DNA of 64,000 nucleotides from Epiperipatus broadwayi (GCA_028023455.1 JAQFVV010000013.1:16068258-16132257); one strand, 5' to 3'; counted from the stretch's first letter, positions 12,971 through 23,100 are shown. Program-made: numbers and translations. The notes: generated by a model not told the origin, from the sequence alone.

Positions 12971-13119
12971 CTTTTTTTTTTTCTTGTAAATTCCTACTTT
13001 CCGAGTTCTACAATCTGCAAGTGAGGAAACTGCTCTGCAGTGTCATTACAATTTTTATTCTTTGTTTAAATTTAATCATTTTATCCATAAGAACAACAAC
13101 AAAAAATAATATATATTGT

Positions 13120-13295
13120 AATGGGGTGGGGTTTCAGGAAGTGGTATGAAAGGGGGGATGAAACCCACCCCCCATAAAATTTAATTTAAAAATTATTAAT
13201 AATTTTTTTTTTTAAAATATTATAATATTTTTAAAAGGGGATGGGGGAAAAACCGAAAAAGGAAGGGAAGGAAAAAAAAAAAAAAAAAAAAATGG

Positions 13296-13365
<70 letters not shown>

Positions 13366-13480
13366 ATTTTAAAAAAAAAAAAAAAAAAAAAAATTATTTT
13401 TTTTTTTAAAATTTTAATTAATTTAATTTTTTTTTTAAATAAAAAAAAAAACAAAGGGAAAAAAATATATATAAACATCA
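13120..13480. repeat. Low-complexity G-rich and long poly-A tract
   Basis: A G-rich patch (13120-13175, 13236-13270) is followed by almost uninterrupted A from about 13274 to 13392. Then come blocks of T and A up to 13450. Any open frame here encodes poly-phenylalanine or poly-lysine and is meaningless. It may be an old retroelement tail that has expanded, or a consensus error in a homopolymer region. Confidence 0.8.
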
Positions 13481-14300
13481 TAATTATTAGGATTTTTCAA
13501 AAATTGTGAAATTTTTTGAATAGGTAAAAATTAAATTCTTTAAAAGTTTCAGGGGGAAAAAAACCTCAGGAAATATCTGAAAGTAATATTTAAATGTGAT
13601 TATGAGGAATCTTTATAAGATCAGGCTCTATTGTGAGCAGGCTATGGTAAAATAAATAATTTTTATATTGGCAAAGAAATTATTCAAAGCGACTTATTGT
13701 CATTCTGCCATCTATTCAACTTTTATATGGCAACCAGAATAAAAAAGCCAAACAAGACAAAATCAAATGTGAATTTAGAATTACTAGAAAAAATATCGAT
13801 CAAACCCATCAATAATTTAAAATATTCACCCACATTTATGTACAAAACTGGAGAATAACTAAGGATACATATTAGAAAAGGCAAAAAAGATAAATGGTAT
13901 TATGACTAAATATGAAAACTATGATTACAATAGGGACAGCAGATGTCTTTAAAATTAAGTGAAGACATATCCCATATTAGCTTTCGATTCATCATGGACT
14001 GACATTGGGAAAAGTTGCAATGGAATGTTTGGACAAGAACTGTGATAACAGGATATCTTTTTTTTTAAAAAAATGAATATCAAGATTGTTCAAATCTATT
14101 ATATTTTATGAAAGTTGGCTCTTTTTTTTTTTGTTTTGCATACCAACGATCAAATAGTAATGGGTAATTGATCAATTTCACAAAAAAATATATGTTCATA
14201 GATGGAGAAAAAAGAGATGACCAGCAATTTGATGGGCTTCATAATTGCAATAATTACCAAACTGTTGATTAAATTAATCCCCGAGAAATAACATCCATAT
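13481..14300. other. Non-coding AT-rich stretch
   Basis: Nothing recognised between the poly-A tract and the hammerhead-bearing repeat array. Confidence 0.3.
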
Positions 14301-14410
14301 AAAACAGGCAAAACTCTCCATAACAGTAGTGCCATTTAGTGCAAGCCAGAGCAATCATTGGATGCAAGAAAGTTTGTGCATAAAATCCTTGTCTAGTGCC
14401 TACTGATCCA

Positions 14411-14451
14411 ATATCCCCAGACCAGCTTGTGACTTTCATCAGTGAGGAGCC
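14411..14451 (-). ncRNA. Hammerhead ribozyme-like motif, damaged copy
   Basis: On the minus strand the core CTGATGA is at 14436-14442, preceded by tcctca. It is followed by a stem II hairpin (agt-cacaa-gct). About 7 nt that hold the conserved GAAAC in the sister copies are missing, so the word gctg runs straight into gtctgggga. The flanks tcctca and tgggga can still pair as stem I. This copy should not self-cleave. Confidence 0.5.
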
Positions 14452-14851
14452 TTGAATCTGAGAGCACTACACCTAGATCTTAGGATCTAATGCAACTCTC
14501 CAGCAGTCACCTTTTATCTCTACTTAACTACAAAACTATGAGTCTAAAATTGAAAACATGATATTTTCAATCCAAGTTAATTAGCTTATATAGTCATATA
14601 GGTTTGAACTCAGTTCAGTACCCATACATTTTGGTGTCTTTGATTCTTTAATAACCATAACCACCACTATCCTATTAAGCAGGATTGGTGTTAAACCACT
14701 AACATCACATGATCACCATTTCATAAGCTTGCTCAAGCTGTTAAAACAGGCAAAACTCTCCATAACAGTAGTGCCACTCAGTGTAAGCCAGAGTAATCAA
14801 TGGATGCAAGAAGGTTTGTGCATAAAATCACTATCTAGTGTCTACTCATTC

Positions 14852-14881
14852 AATATCCTCAGACTAGTTTCCAGCTTGTGG
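14852..14881 (-). ncRNA. Hammerhead 3' half at the inversion junction
   Basis: On the minus strand the words ccacaagctggaaac, tagtc and tgagga give the 3' core GAAAC, the cleavage triplet GTC and a perfect stem I strand (tgagga, complement of tcctca in the sister copies). The 5' half is absent because the array switches orientation here. The inversion breakpoint therefore falls inside the ribozyme, in the loop of stem II. Confidence 0.5.
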
Positions 14882-15265
14882 TAGTGCTCTCAGATATGCA
14901 TAGGCACTAGATAGGGATTTTATGCACAAACCTTCTTTGCATCCATTGATTACTCTAACTTGCATTGAGTGGCACTATTGTTATGGCGAATTTTGCCAGT
15001 TTTAACAGCTTGAGCAAGCATATGAAATGGCGATCTGTAATGTTTAGTGGTTTAATACCAATCCTGCTTAATAGGATAGTGGTGGCTATGGTTAATAAAA
15101 AACCAAAGACGTCAAAATGTATGAGTACTGAACTGAGTTCAAACCTATATAAACTAATTAGCTTGGATTGAAAATATTATGTTGTAGTTAAGCAGAGATA
15201 AAAGGTCCCTGCTGGCAGTTTGCATTAGATCCTAAGATCTAGGTGCAGTGCTCTCAGATTCAAGA

Positions 15266-15310
15266 CTGCTCACTGATGAAAGCCACAAGCTGGAAACTAG
15301 TTTAAGGATA
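15266..15310 (+). ncRNA. Hammerhead ribozyme-like motif
   Basis: CTGATGA at 15273-15279 is followed by a 3-bp stem II (agc-cacaa-gct) and GAAAC at 15293-15297. The expected cleavage triplet is gtt rather than GTC, and the downstream stem I strand is altered (ttaagg), so this copy has probably lost activity. Core, stem II and position match the copy at 39614-39655. Confidence 0.6.
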
Positions 15311-15469
15311 TTGGATGAGTAGGTACTAGATATGGATTTTATGCACAAACTTTCTTGCATTCATACTTTACTCTGGCTTGCGTTGAGTGGCATTACTGTT
15401 ATGGAGAGTTTTGCCTGTTTTAACAGCTTGAGCAAGTGAAATGGTGATCACGTGATGTTTAGTGTTTAA

Positions 15470-16208
15470 TAACAAAAGTTGATATCGATTTGAATGGAAA
15501 TAGTAAAAGTACTCGACTACTTTATTGAACATAGACACTATGTATATACAGTAATACCAAAAATCATGCGACATTACTGACAAGAGCCATAAAAATGAAA
15601 AGCAGAGATGGCACAAATCAATGTAAACACTAGATAATTTATCATTAATTGTTATTATACTACTTTATAATATTACGCTACCGAAAAGGAATGTAAAATA
15701 AAATTTGTAAATAACTACGAAAGATGAAGAATAATCGGTAATAATCTGTCGGTAAAAAGTCAAAGTTCAGGATTAGAAACCACCACGTGATTGTGGTAGT
15801 GCATAAAATTCACCTAAAAATATTTTTAAAATGAGTCATTTGCCTAATCTCTTTTAAGAAATGAAAATTTTCCCAGGAAATATAAAATTGACAAGCATTC
15901 AATTAATTTTCTTTTTTTTCCGTTGCAAAAAAAAGTCTTACGACGAAGTCACGAAATCGTAAAGCATTTGTGATTGAACCAATAATAACTTGCCAAACAT
16001 TTACTGCTTCATTACTATTATTTTTTGACCGTGCTGTTATGTTTTAATACACGAGGATTAGTATAGTTCTGTATAAACATGAGAATTGTTCTAGACAACA
16101 CACATATATATATACTGTTAGGTCTTGTGTATGTTTTATCACAGTTTTTAAAATTTTAAATTAAGCTATTATATTTTTCACAGTAAAAATTTAATAATTA
16201 AATAATAC
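15470..16208. other. Non-coding stretch, probably intron 1 of the CPSase-like gene
   Basis: No exon recognised. I looked on the minus strand for a second CPSase exon (the conserved region following the SGE motif) and did not find it between 1 and 16208. Confidence 0.35.
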
Positions 16209-16293
16209 CTATTTCTCCAGATATATTCTTCGAAGCTCCAAAAAGAGTCCCACAAAATTTAGATCCATCTTCCAGATACAAATAAGCAGTCAT
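16209..16293 (-). CDS. First coding exon resembling the CPSase small-subunit domain of CAD
   Basis: Starting at an ATG at 16293 on the minus strand, 28 codons run to a donor site (gaaatag, then gtatta), leaving one nucleotide over. The segment LYLEDGSKFCGTLFGASKNI followed by SGEI matches the N-terminal pattern of the carbamoyl-phosphate synthase small chain, as in CAD proteins (LEDGS, G, FGA, GE). CAD catalyses the first three steps of pyrimidine synthesis in the cytosol. The placement of the first exon border just after the GE motif also looks natural for this family. Downstream exons are not visible in the window, so they lie across a long intron or outside it, or this is a gene fragment. 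A GC-richer promoter-like patch lies about 250 bp upstream. Confidence 0.5.
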
Positions 16294-16514
16294 ATTTTTT
16301 CCGAAATGATCTTTTTTTATATGTATGTAAAAAAAGCGAAATCAATTAAATAACATTTTCAAAAATAAGTACGAAGATTTGAAAAAAAAGATTTAAAGTT
16401 GTATAAAATGAATTAAAAAATGGGTACCTTTAAAAATTTTACCGAATTTTACAAAAAAAAACAGTTTATAGCGATGATTGTAAGCTATAATGAAAATAAT
16501 TAGAATCTCCCGGT

Positions 16515-16620
16515 CTCTAGAAAATGATTACTTTGAAGAGGCTAGCCGCCATATGCAACTTTCGCGGGTCAAACATGCGCAAAGTAATGCGCACAGCCCA
16601 ATATCTATTCACTGAACCTA
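16515..16620 (-). promoter_or_regulatory. Candidate housekeeping promoter of the CPSase-like exon
   Basis: This is one of the few CpG- and GC-richer patches on the left of the window. It contains GCCGCCAT at 16545-16552 (a YY1-type site when read on the minus strand) and two ATGCGCA words (about 16575-16581 and 16587-16593) resembling NRF-1 half sites. It lies 220-330 bp upstream of the ATG at 16293. Motif identity is by eye; the promoter role is inferred from position. Confidence 0.4.
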
Positions 16621-17220
16621 TTAGTAATGTTATAATCTTTCGTCGAATGTAATCACTTATTTATTTAAATTATAAATGATTATTTATTTGATTTGCTATT
16701 ATGCATATATTAATATACTGGTAGATTGCATTGCGACAAATTTATGATAAGCATTGCTTGCCAAATACAATAGTTATGTGGGTGTTTTGTACATATGCAT
16801 ATACTCGTAGTGGAATTCAAATAAACTGGTTCGTTGCACTTGAGATCGTTTTCAGTATTTTTTTTAAAAAAAAAACAGTACATAATAAAAAGTTTATTTC
16901 ACATCAGCAATATTTAATCAATAAGACGGACGAAGTCTTCTAAAAAATTTAAACAATATATCTCCAAAATAAATAATAAAAGTATTTAAAATATTTTCAT
17001 TGTGCTTCTTGCTTGGAAATACTCATTTGCTACTTTTTTTGCTTTTGCCCGAGCAATATGAGGTGATGTGGTTAATCCTTACACACTTTTCTCTTTAAGA
17101 ATGGGATTTCAATTCTTTAAATAGACTTTTGGGCTAAAGGCCGGTGACTTTTCTGAGCATATTATATTTATCTTTGAAAAATCCTTTCTACTTCTAAAGA
17201 ATTTACAGCAATTTTTATAA
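16621..17220. other. Non-coding AT-rich stretch
   Basis: Nothing recognised. A 70-codon open frame at 16731-16943 lacks any motif. Confidence 0.3.
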
Positions 17221-17949
17221 GCTTATTTTTAGCTTTGTTACATTTTGATTTAGAGGTGTCAAACTTACTCTACCCACAACTTTAACAAGATCCATTCTAG
17301 ATAAATACAATAATGATTATCACTAATTTATTTATTAAACCAGCGATTGTCTCTAGCCCAGATATGAACATTAAACATTAGTTGTATATTAGTATATCAG
17401 TTTTTTTTTAATTGAACACATTCACACGGAGAAATTCAACTTTATTTCTCTTTTCCCATGTGTAATACTTTTTACAGATATACTTAATAACCTCCATACC
17501 ATCCCATTCAATAACCTCCATACCACCCCATTCTTTTTAAAAGATATGAAGGAAGAAATACAAAAAGAAAACTCTAAGATGCATTTTATGCTGAACCAGC
17601 TTCCATCCTTTAGCCCATCCTATGTACAGTAGTTATCAATAGTAAATTGTTACATTTTGATTTACAAGGGTCAAACTTATCTGCCCACAACTTGAGCACA
17701 ATCCATTCTAGATAAATACAATAATGATTATCAGTAATCATTTATTAAACTAAACAAAAAGTAAATTTCAAACCTTAGTTAAAGATTAATATATCTTTTT
17801 TTAAATTAAACACACACAGTAATTCTTATTATACTGGTTAAAAGAAAAATGTAATTGAATTACTCCGTGTGTGTGTGTGTTAATTAAGAAACATTAATCT
17901 TTGTATTTTTTTTTTTTATATTGGACTATTTCCATCATCTAATGCAGCA

Positions 17950-19620
17950 GAATTAAGCTGGAGAATAAAAAGAACACTTGACAAGCAACAAAAATTGAAG
18001 TCAAACATATCCTATTGTGAGAGGAAAGCAATTAAATCTCTCAAAGATAAATCTATAATTATTCTCGTTGCTGATAAAGGCAATGCAACAGTTGTAATGG
18101 ATACAACTGATTATGACAACAAAATACAAGAACTACTCACAGCAGGCCAATATAGAAAAGTAACAAAAAATCCAATACCAAATATAGAAACAAAGTTACA
18201 AGCATTACTCAGAAAGCATCACAATATTTTCACTGATTCAGAAAAAAAAGAACATATTTCAGCAAAATTCCTCATTTTTATGGTCTACCTAAAATCTATA
18301 AAAATCTAGAGATTCACCTTGGCAAAATTTGGCAAGATTTCTTCTCAAAGTTCTAAATCCTTTGCCATACAAGACCCAGTTCTTTGTCAGGGATTCTAGA
18401 CACTTTATAGAATTAATCAAGAACATGAAAATTGAAGAGAACTGACTTACTGGTAAGCTTTGATGTGGAAAGTTTATTCACAAATGTACCATGTGAAGAA
18501 GCATTGTCTATTGTAAGGAAAAGATTAAATGGTGATAATAGTTTATAAACTAGAACAGCTCTTCCTGTTGAAAGCATAATGGAACTATTATTATTCTTCA
18601 TAAAAACAACCTACTTTCAGTATAATACAGAATTCTTTCACCAAAATCAAGGAATGCTATGGGCTCACCATTGTCTTCCCTGATTAGCAATATTTACATG
18701 GAAGAACTAGAAACCTTAGCCATAAAAACTACTCCATATTCACCTAAAGTTTGGCTTTGCTATGTGGCTGATACATTTGTTGTATGGCCACATGGTGAAG
18801 CACTGCTACAAACTTTCTGGAAACACATCAACAATACATCCCCTTCAATTAAATTCACAATAGAATCAGAACAAGAATAAAAATTGGCATTCTTAGATGT
18901 TCTTGTGATAAGACTCTCTCATGAGAAAATCAAAACTACAGTTTACTGAAAACATAGACATACAGAAAAATACCTAGCCTATACATTCAATCATACCAGA
19001 AACACAAAACATGGAGTTATACTATCACTATGGAACAGAGCAAAACAACTTTGTTCAGAAACTAGTGATTTAGAAAAAGAAAAGATCTCTATAGAACAAA
19101 TTCTTATGAAAAATGTTTATCTATCAGCTGTTATTAAGAAAACATTAAATAGACAACAACAAAAAAAGAGCTATCCATCAGCTATTATTAAGAAAACATT
19201 AAATAAACAACAAAAAAAGAGCCATCAAGAGAAAAGTCAGTTATTGGTACTGTAGTTTACTCATATGTTTCAAAAATAGACAAATTAAGAAAAATCTGCA
19301 ATCAATATAACATCAGAACAGCTTTCCAGAGCCACACTACACTACGAGGAATTCTAATATGTACAAAACCTAAACTTCATGAAATACCACATGAATGTGG
19401 AAGAACATATATTGGTGAAATCAGCCATCCCATGGAAAAGTGCTTGCAAGAACACAAACTGATGATTAGAAGAGAGAAAATAGATGTGTCTAAGGTAGCA
19501 GAACATGTATGTGTCAACGAACATATGTTCAATTGGGAAAATACAAAAATATTGGATAGAGAAAAAAAGGTACAAAGAAGAAAATATAAAGAAGCTGCTC
19601 ATGTGACAAAAATCCAATAA
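17950..19620 (+). pseudogene. Penelope-like reverse transcriptase / GIY-YIG endonuclease, degraded
   Basis: The product would be the single polyprotein of Penelope-like elements: a telomerase-related reverse transcriptase followed by a GIY-YIG endonuclease. Visible blocks, in order: VADKGNATVVMD near 18070 (N-terminal RT region); GSPLSSLISNIYME at about 18660; WLCYVADTFVVWPHG near 18750-18795; and HECGRTYIGE near 19390-19420, followed by the rest of the GIY-YIG domain to a stop at 19618-19620. The catalytic YVDD box reads YVAD at 18761-18772, so a metal-binding aspartate is missing. Frameshifts and stops lie around 18305-18650 and 18880-19350. A 50-bp internal tandem duplication is present around 19122-19220. 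Confidence 0.8.
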
Positions 19621-19734
19621 GCCAAGAGTGACTATACATAATGTAAAACACTAATCAAATTTGCTCTTAAGGAAAAAGTGGAGAAATCAAGAGGAACCTC
19701 ATAGATAAGTTTATGAAATTACAACAGATTGTTG

Positions 19735-19880
19735 CCTTTGGCAGGATGGCTCAGTTGGTTAGAGCATTACCTTAAAATTACATTACTCAAGAATCTAAGG
19801 ACCCAGGGTCGAATCCTCCCAAGCTAGTACTGGCACTGGTCAGGCCAGCAACACCTGAAGAATAGGGGATAATAATATCT
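19735..19880 (+). repeat. tRNA-derived SINE-like sequence in the Penelope-like 3' region
   Basis: The stretch carries a good RNA polymerase III A box (TGGCTCAGTTGG at 19747-19758) and a B box (GGGTCGAATCC at 19806-19816) at tRNA-like spacing. The anticodon arm and 3' acceptor do not form a convincing functional tRNA. It therefore reads as a SINE head, inserted between the endonuclease coding end and the terminal repeat. Because nothing separates it clearly from the Penelope-like tail, a composite SINE with a Penelope-derived 3' end is possible. Confidence 0.55.
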
Positions 19881-20215
19881 CTCTAAACCTTGTACATTTA
19901 GTAACCTGTTTGATACGCTATTACTAACACTTGAATGTATTTGGAAGTTAAATTTTTCTAAAGACATTCAATATACATGTTAGATGATGGAAATAGTCCA
20001 ATATAAAAATACAACTAGAACACCATCATCACAAACCTTCAGGAAAACAATATTAATCTTTAAATAAAGTTCATATCTGGACTAGAGATATTCTCTCTAG
20101 TTTAATAAATGATCAGTGATAATCATTATTGTATTTATTTAGAGTGAATCGTATCAAAGTTGAGGATGAACTAAACTCAACATTTGTAAATCAAAATATA
20201 ACAATTTGCTGTTGA

Positions 20216-20521
20216 TAAATACTCTACATATGATAAAAATATATGTAAATGATAGAGATCTAGGTCAACTAGTTCAGCATGAAATCTGGATATTTTTAGA
20301 AATATTTTCTATGAAATCTTAATCATTAATATTAATTTGGTAATTAAAAATTTTATTATGTATAGGCAATTGTTTTTCAGTTGCTTTCAATGGATTAAGA
20401 ATTAAATAGTATTACAGTAATCTGGCTCCAAAAAATTGAGAAAATGTAATTAATTTCTGTGTTGAAATGGATTGCAATCAATTTTTAAATTATTACAATC
20501 CATTACTTTTTTTTCCAGTTA
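20216..20521. other. Short spacer between two elements
   Basis: Nothing recognised except the flank of the Gypsy insertion. The word ccagtt at 20515-20520 is repeated at 23722-23727 on the other side of that element. Confidence 0.5.
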
Positions 20522-21056
20522 TGGTGTCATGGACAAGTTAGTTTAGGATTGTTGAAATTTATTATGTAAATAGTATTGTAAAATTAGGGGATTCATAAAT
20601 AAATATAGAATTGTATGATGACTAAATAATGTTAGAAGTGTATAACTAAATGATATTGGAATTATCTAAATAATTATCTAATGTAACGATGTCATGTAGA
20701 AAATAACCATATAAGGTGTGAAGGTTTAAGTAAAAATTACAACCAAATGCCTCATCTTATAAGGTAAAATTGGGGATGAATCAAAACCCATGGGGTCTAG
20801 TGAAGGGCTCAGTTAGCAGACTATATAAGGAGTGGTATTTATGGAATGAGAGATATTTTGTTTGAACTCCAGAAGTCGGGTATATAAGTGGGATATAGAG
20901 GGAGAATAGCAGACCTATGATACCCAACCGTAAAGGAGTGCTTTACCGATGTATGTAACAGTTATGTATGTAATTGAATTTTGCTGGAAATTAAACTAAT
21001 ATTTCAACTTATGCAAATATATCTAAATTTCTCATTTGTTTGACACCTACATGTCA
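20522..21056 (+). repeat. 5' LTR of the first Gypsy element
   Basis: Matches 23164-23721 over its length with scattered substitutions and small indels. The 3' copy carries an extra stretch of about 37 bp near 23552. The right end is set where similarity stops (tgacacctacatgtca against tgatgcatacacatca). Confidence 0.8.
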
Positions 21057-21199
21057 AAGCTGATACAGTCGACAGGATCATCATTAGATTTTGGGAACAG
21101 CAAACATATGTCGGACTTCAGTATTAAGCCAAAAAATGGAAATGTAACCAGAGATAAATTTGTGCATCAAAAATGGCTACCAACATACGATTGTGAATA

Positions 21200-21826
21200 G
21201 CAGACTTCTAAGTGGAAAATCTGGGCAACTGGCCATTATATGTAAAATTAGTAGAGAAACATTTTCTGATAAATAGCGTCAAAGAAAATCATATAAAGAT
21301 AGCTACTCTTTTGGGTTTTGCAGGGATCAAAGTATTGGAAATAGCCAACCATTTGTGTGAACCTGATAAGCCTGAAACATTACCATATAACGAGATAGTC
21401 ACGAAATTAACTGCAGAGTTCTGCCCTCTACTGTCAAAACATATCACAAGATTACATTTTAGACTACAATGACAGAAAAAAGGTGAAACCTTTAAGGAAT
21501 ATGATATGGCTCTACGCGAGTTAGCAAAAAATTATGTTTACGGCCAGTTCTTAAAAGGAGCACTCCTCGAACAATTGTTATTAGGATTATACGAAACAAA
21601 ATTCCACGAACAGTTACTAGCGCATTCGACCATAACGTATAAGGAAGCAATAACAAGGGGAATGGCAAATGAACTAGTAATTGACCAAGCTATGGAATAT
21701 ATAAATAACACATCACAGCACATGCAGTATCAGTCGATCCAGAGAACAGTCGAACGAGAAGGGAAAGGCAGTAGCCAGAAAGATTATAGGTGTAATCACT
21801 TATGTTACCATGGTGGAAAACTCTGA
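21200..21826 (+). pseudogene. Gag-like gene of the first Gypsy element, one in-frame stop
   Basis: The frame carries the retrotransposon gag features: a helical N-terminal part (LVEKHFLINSVKE, IKIATLLGFAG) and, after a TGA at 21470-21472, the Mag-type block ETFKEYDMALRELAKN. This leads to LLLGLYETKFHEQLL and ends near a residual zinc-knuckle-like CNHLCYHGGK. Upstream and downstream halves are in the same frame, so a single nonsense change separates them. Gag forms the particle and binds the RNA of the element. Confidence 0.7.
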
Positions 21827-21892
21827 CATCTTGAGTGAAATTTTAATCGATCCTAGTGCAAGCCATCAAGCCATGGATTATGAGGACCTCTG

Positions 21893-22330
21893 ATGAGAGA
21901 AGTCGACCAATTAAGTTTACGAAAGCAATCTCCAGACATGTACGATATAAAAGCAATAAATAGCGCAAAGTCTGAAATTAAGCACACATTATACATAGAA
22001 GGAAAGCATTTCAAAATGGAAATAGATAGCAATTCACGAGTCTTTCTTATATCTTCAAGAGATTCGAAGAACATTTCTAAAGAAAGCAGATTTAAAAAAA
22101 AAATCGAGAGGACTGAGTTTGTGCAAGAGACATTAATGGAAATACAGTTAGATTGTCGGAAGAGCTATGGTGAGAGTAAAATTAAACATGAACAGCAGAG
22201 TGCTATCATTATTTATAGTACATAACCGAATAAGCCCACTAATCAGTAGGAATTGGTTCCGGCCACTGGGAATCACAATCAAGGTAATAAAAAGAAATTA
22301 TATCGGAAAGTAAATTCCCAACACTGGTGC
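21893..22330 (+). pseudogene. Protease-region remnant of the first Gypsy element
   Basis: The segment HFKMEIDSNSRVFLISSRD resembles the aspartic-protease flank of Mag-type Gypsy pol. The catalytic D-T/S-G triad reads D-S-N, so it is not functional. Shortly after, a shifted frame gives words resembling the pre-RT IGRNWL region (about 22225-22270). The RT itself does not follow. Confidence 0.5.
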
Positions 22331-22539
22331 AACTAGAGTTAAAGGATCACTGGACGCCTGTAATATGCAAAACCTGGAAAGTACCATATACACAGCAAAG
22401 CAAGGTGGATGAAGCATCTGAAGCAAATAAAGTGAGTTTGCAAAATTTGGATTTAAACAAAAGAGAACCAGTTGTGAAAGTTAAGAGTTACAGAAGTGAA
22501 ATTGCTTCCAAATCTAAAAATCCAACAAGCAAACTTGGG

Positions 22540-23100
22540 AAAAAGAATTTGCTAACTTTTGATAAAGTTAAGGAAGAAAAAATTCATGAGCAGCAGCAAC
22601 AACATGAAAGAGAATTATGTGAAGCAGCTCAATGAAGGCATCAAGAGTAGCTTTGACAGAAAGAAATTGAAAGAAGACAGAGAGAAGAAACTATAAGATT
22701 ATGGACTGAGCATGAGAAGTTTATCATTGGTGAGAAGGTGTGGATGAGAGATTTGTCTGCGGAAAATCTGGATTAAAGACAAAGTAGTCAGCATAACTTC
22801 AAAGAATATTGCAACAGTGCAAATAGAAGATGAATTGGTGTACAAAAGACATTTTAACCACCTTGTTCCAAGCTGGGAAGGAATATACCCTGAGCAAAAC
22901 AATGAGAACAAATCAAAAGAGATTAAACTGGAGATCAGTGGGATCCAAGTTACTAACCCAGAAATTCAAACAGAAATTAGTGAAGCAGATAATACATCTG
23001 AAACTAGAGAGCCAGTGATGAGAGAAGAACAAACAGAATTCAAGTGAAGATGAGCAGTCAGGAGAAGAGCAAGGGTTCAGCCACCCAAGATGAAATAGAA
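22540..23100 (+). pseudogene. Integrase C-terminal region of the first Gypsy element
   Basis: The frame contains FDKVKEEKIHEQQ and then EKVWMRDLSAENLD (about 22731-22775), the usual integrase C-terminal region with its GExVWxR-type signature. An altered frame continues to KRHFNHLVPSWE at about 22844-22879. The catalytic integrase core (D,D,E) is missing upstream. Confidence 0.6.

Larger units (their letters stand above)
14301..15469. mobile_element. Hammerhead-bearing tandem repeat array (head-to-head partial dimers)
   Basis: Two tandem stacks of the same repeat meet head-to-head near 14890. On the minus strand a full monomer spans 14301-14742 (442 bp) and a partial second one 14743-14891. 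On the plus strand a partial unit from about 14893 is followed by a full monomer (about 418 bp from gccagtttt at 14995 to gcctgtttt at 15413) and the start of another to about 15469. Monomers share a hammerhead-like core (see the ncRNA entries), a gagttcaaacctat word and the terminal word atggagagttttgcctgttt. There is no long coding frame. The 418-442 bp unit, tandem order and self-cleaving motif match the described architecture of animal retrozymes. A SINE or MITE family carrying the motif by chance is the alternative. Confidence 0.7.
17225..20215 (+). mobile_element. Penelope-like retroelement with terminal inverted repeats
   Basis: A coding core (17950-19620) is bracketed by related terminal sequences. 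Two direct copies lie upstream (17225-17400 and 17640-17942, sharing the word agataaatacaataatgatt), and an inverted copy lies downstream (19981-20215). The outer hairpin words ttggactatttccatcatct at 17921 and agatgatggaaatagtccaa at 19982 are exact inverted repeats. Complex terminal repeats in direct or inverted order are a known trait of Penelope-like elements. The element is not active: its coding region is frameshifted and one catalytic aspartate is lost. Confidence 0.8.

Noticed and set aside
13212-13481. 89-codon frame rich in phenylalanine
   Set aside because: It is the complement of the poly-A block.
15900-16080. Possible minus-strand exon with donor gtaaga near 15937
   Set aside because: The open frame is short, the acceptor weak and no family is suggested; not consistent with a CPSase second exon.
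19739-19826. Functional tRNA gene
   Set aside because: A and B boxes are good, but acceptor and anticodon stems do not close; SINE head is the better call.
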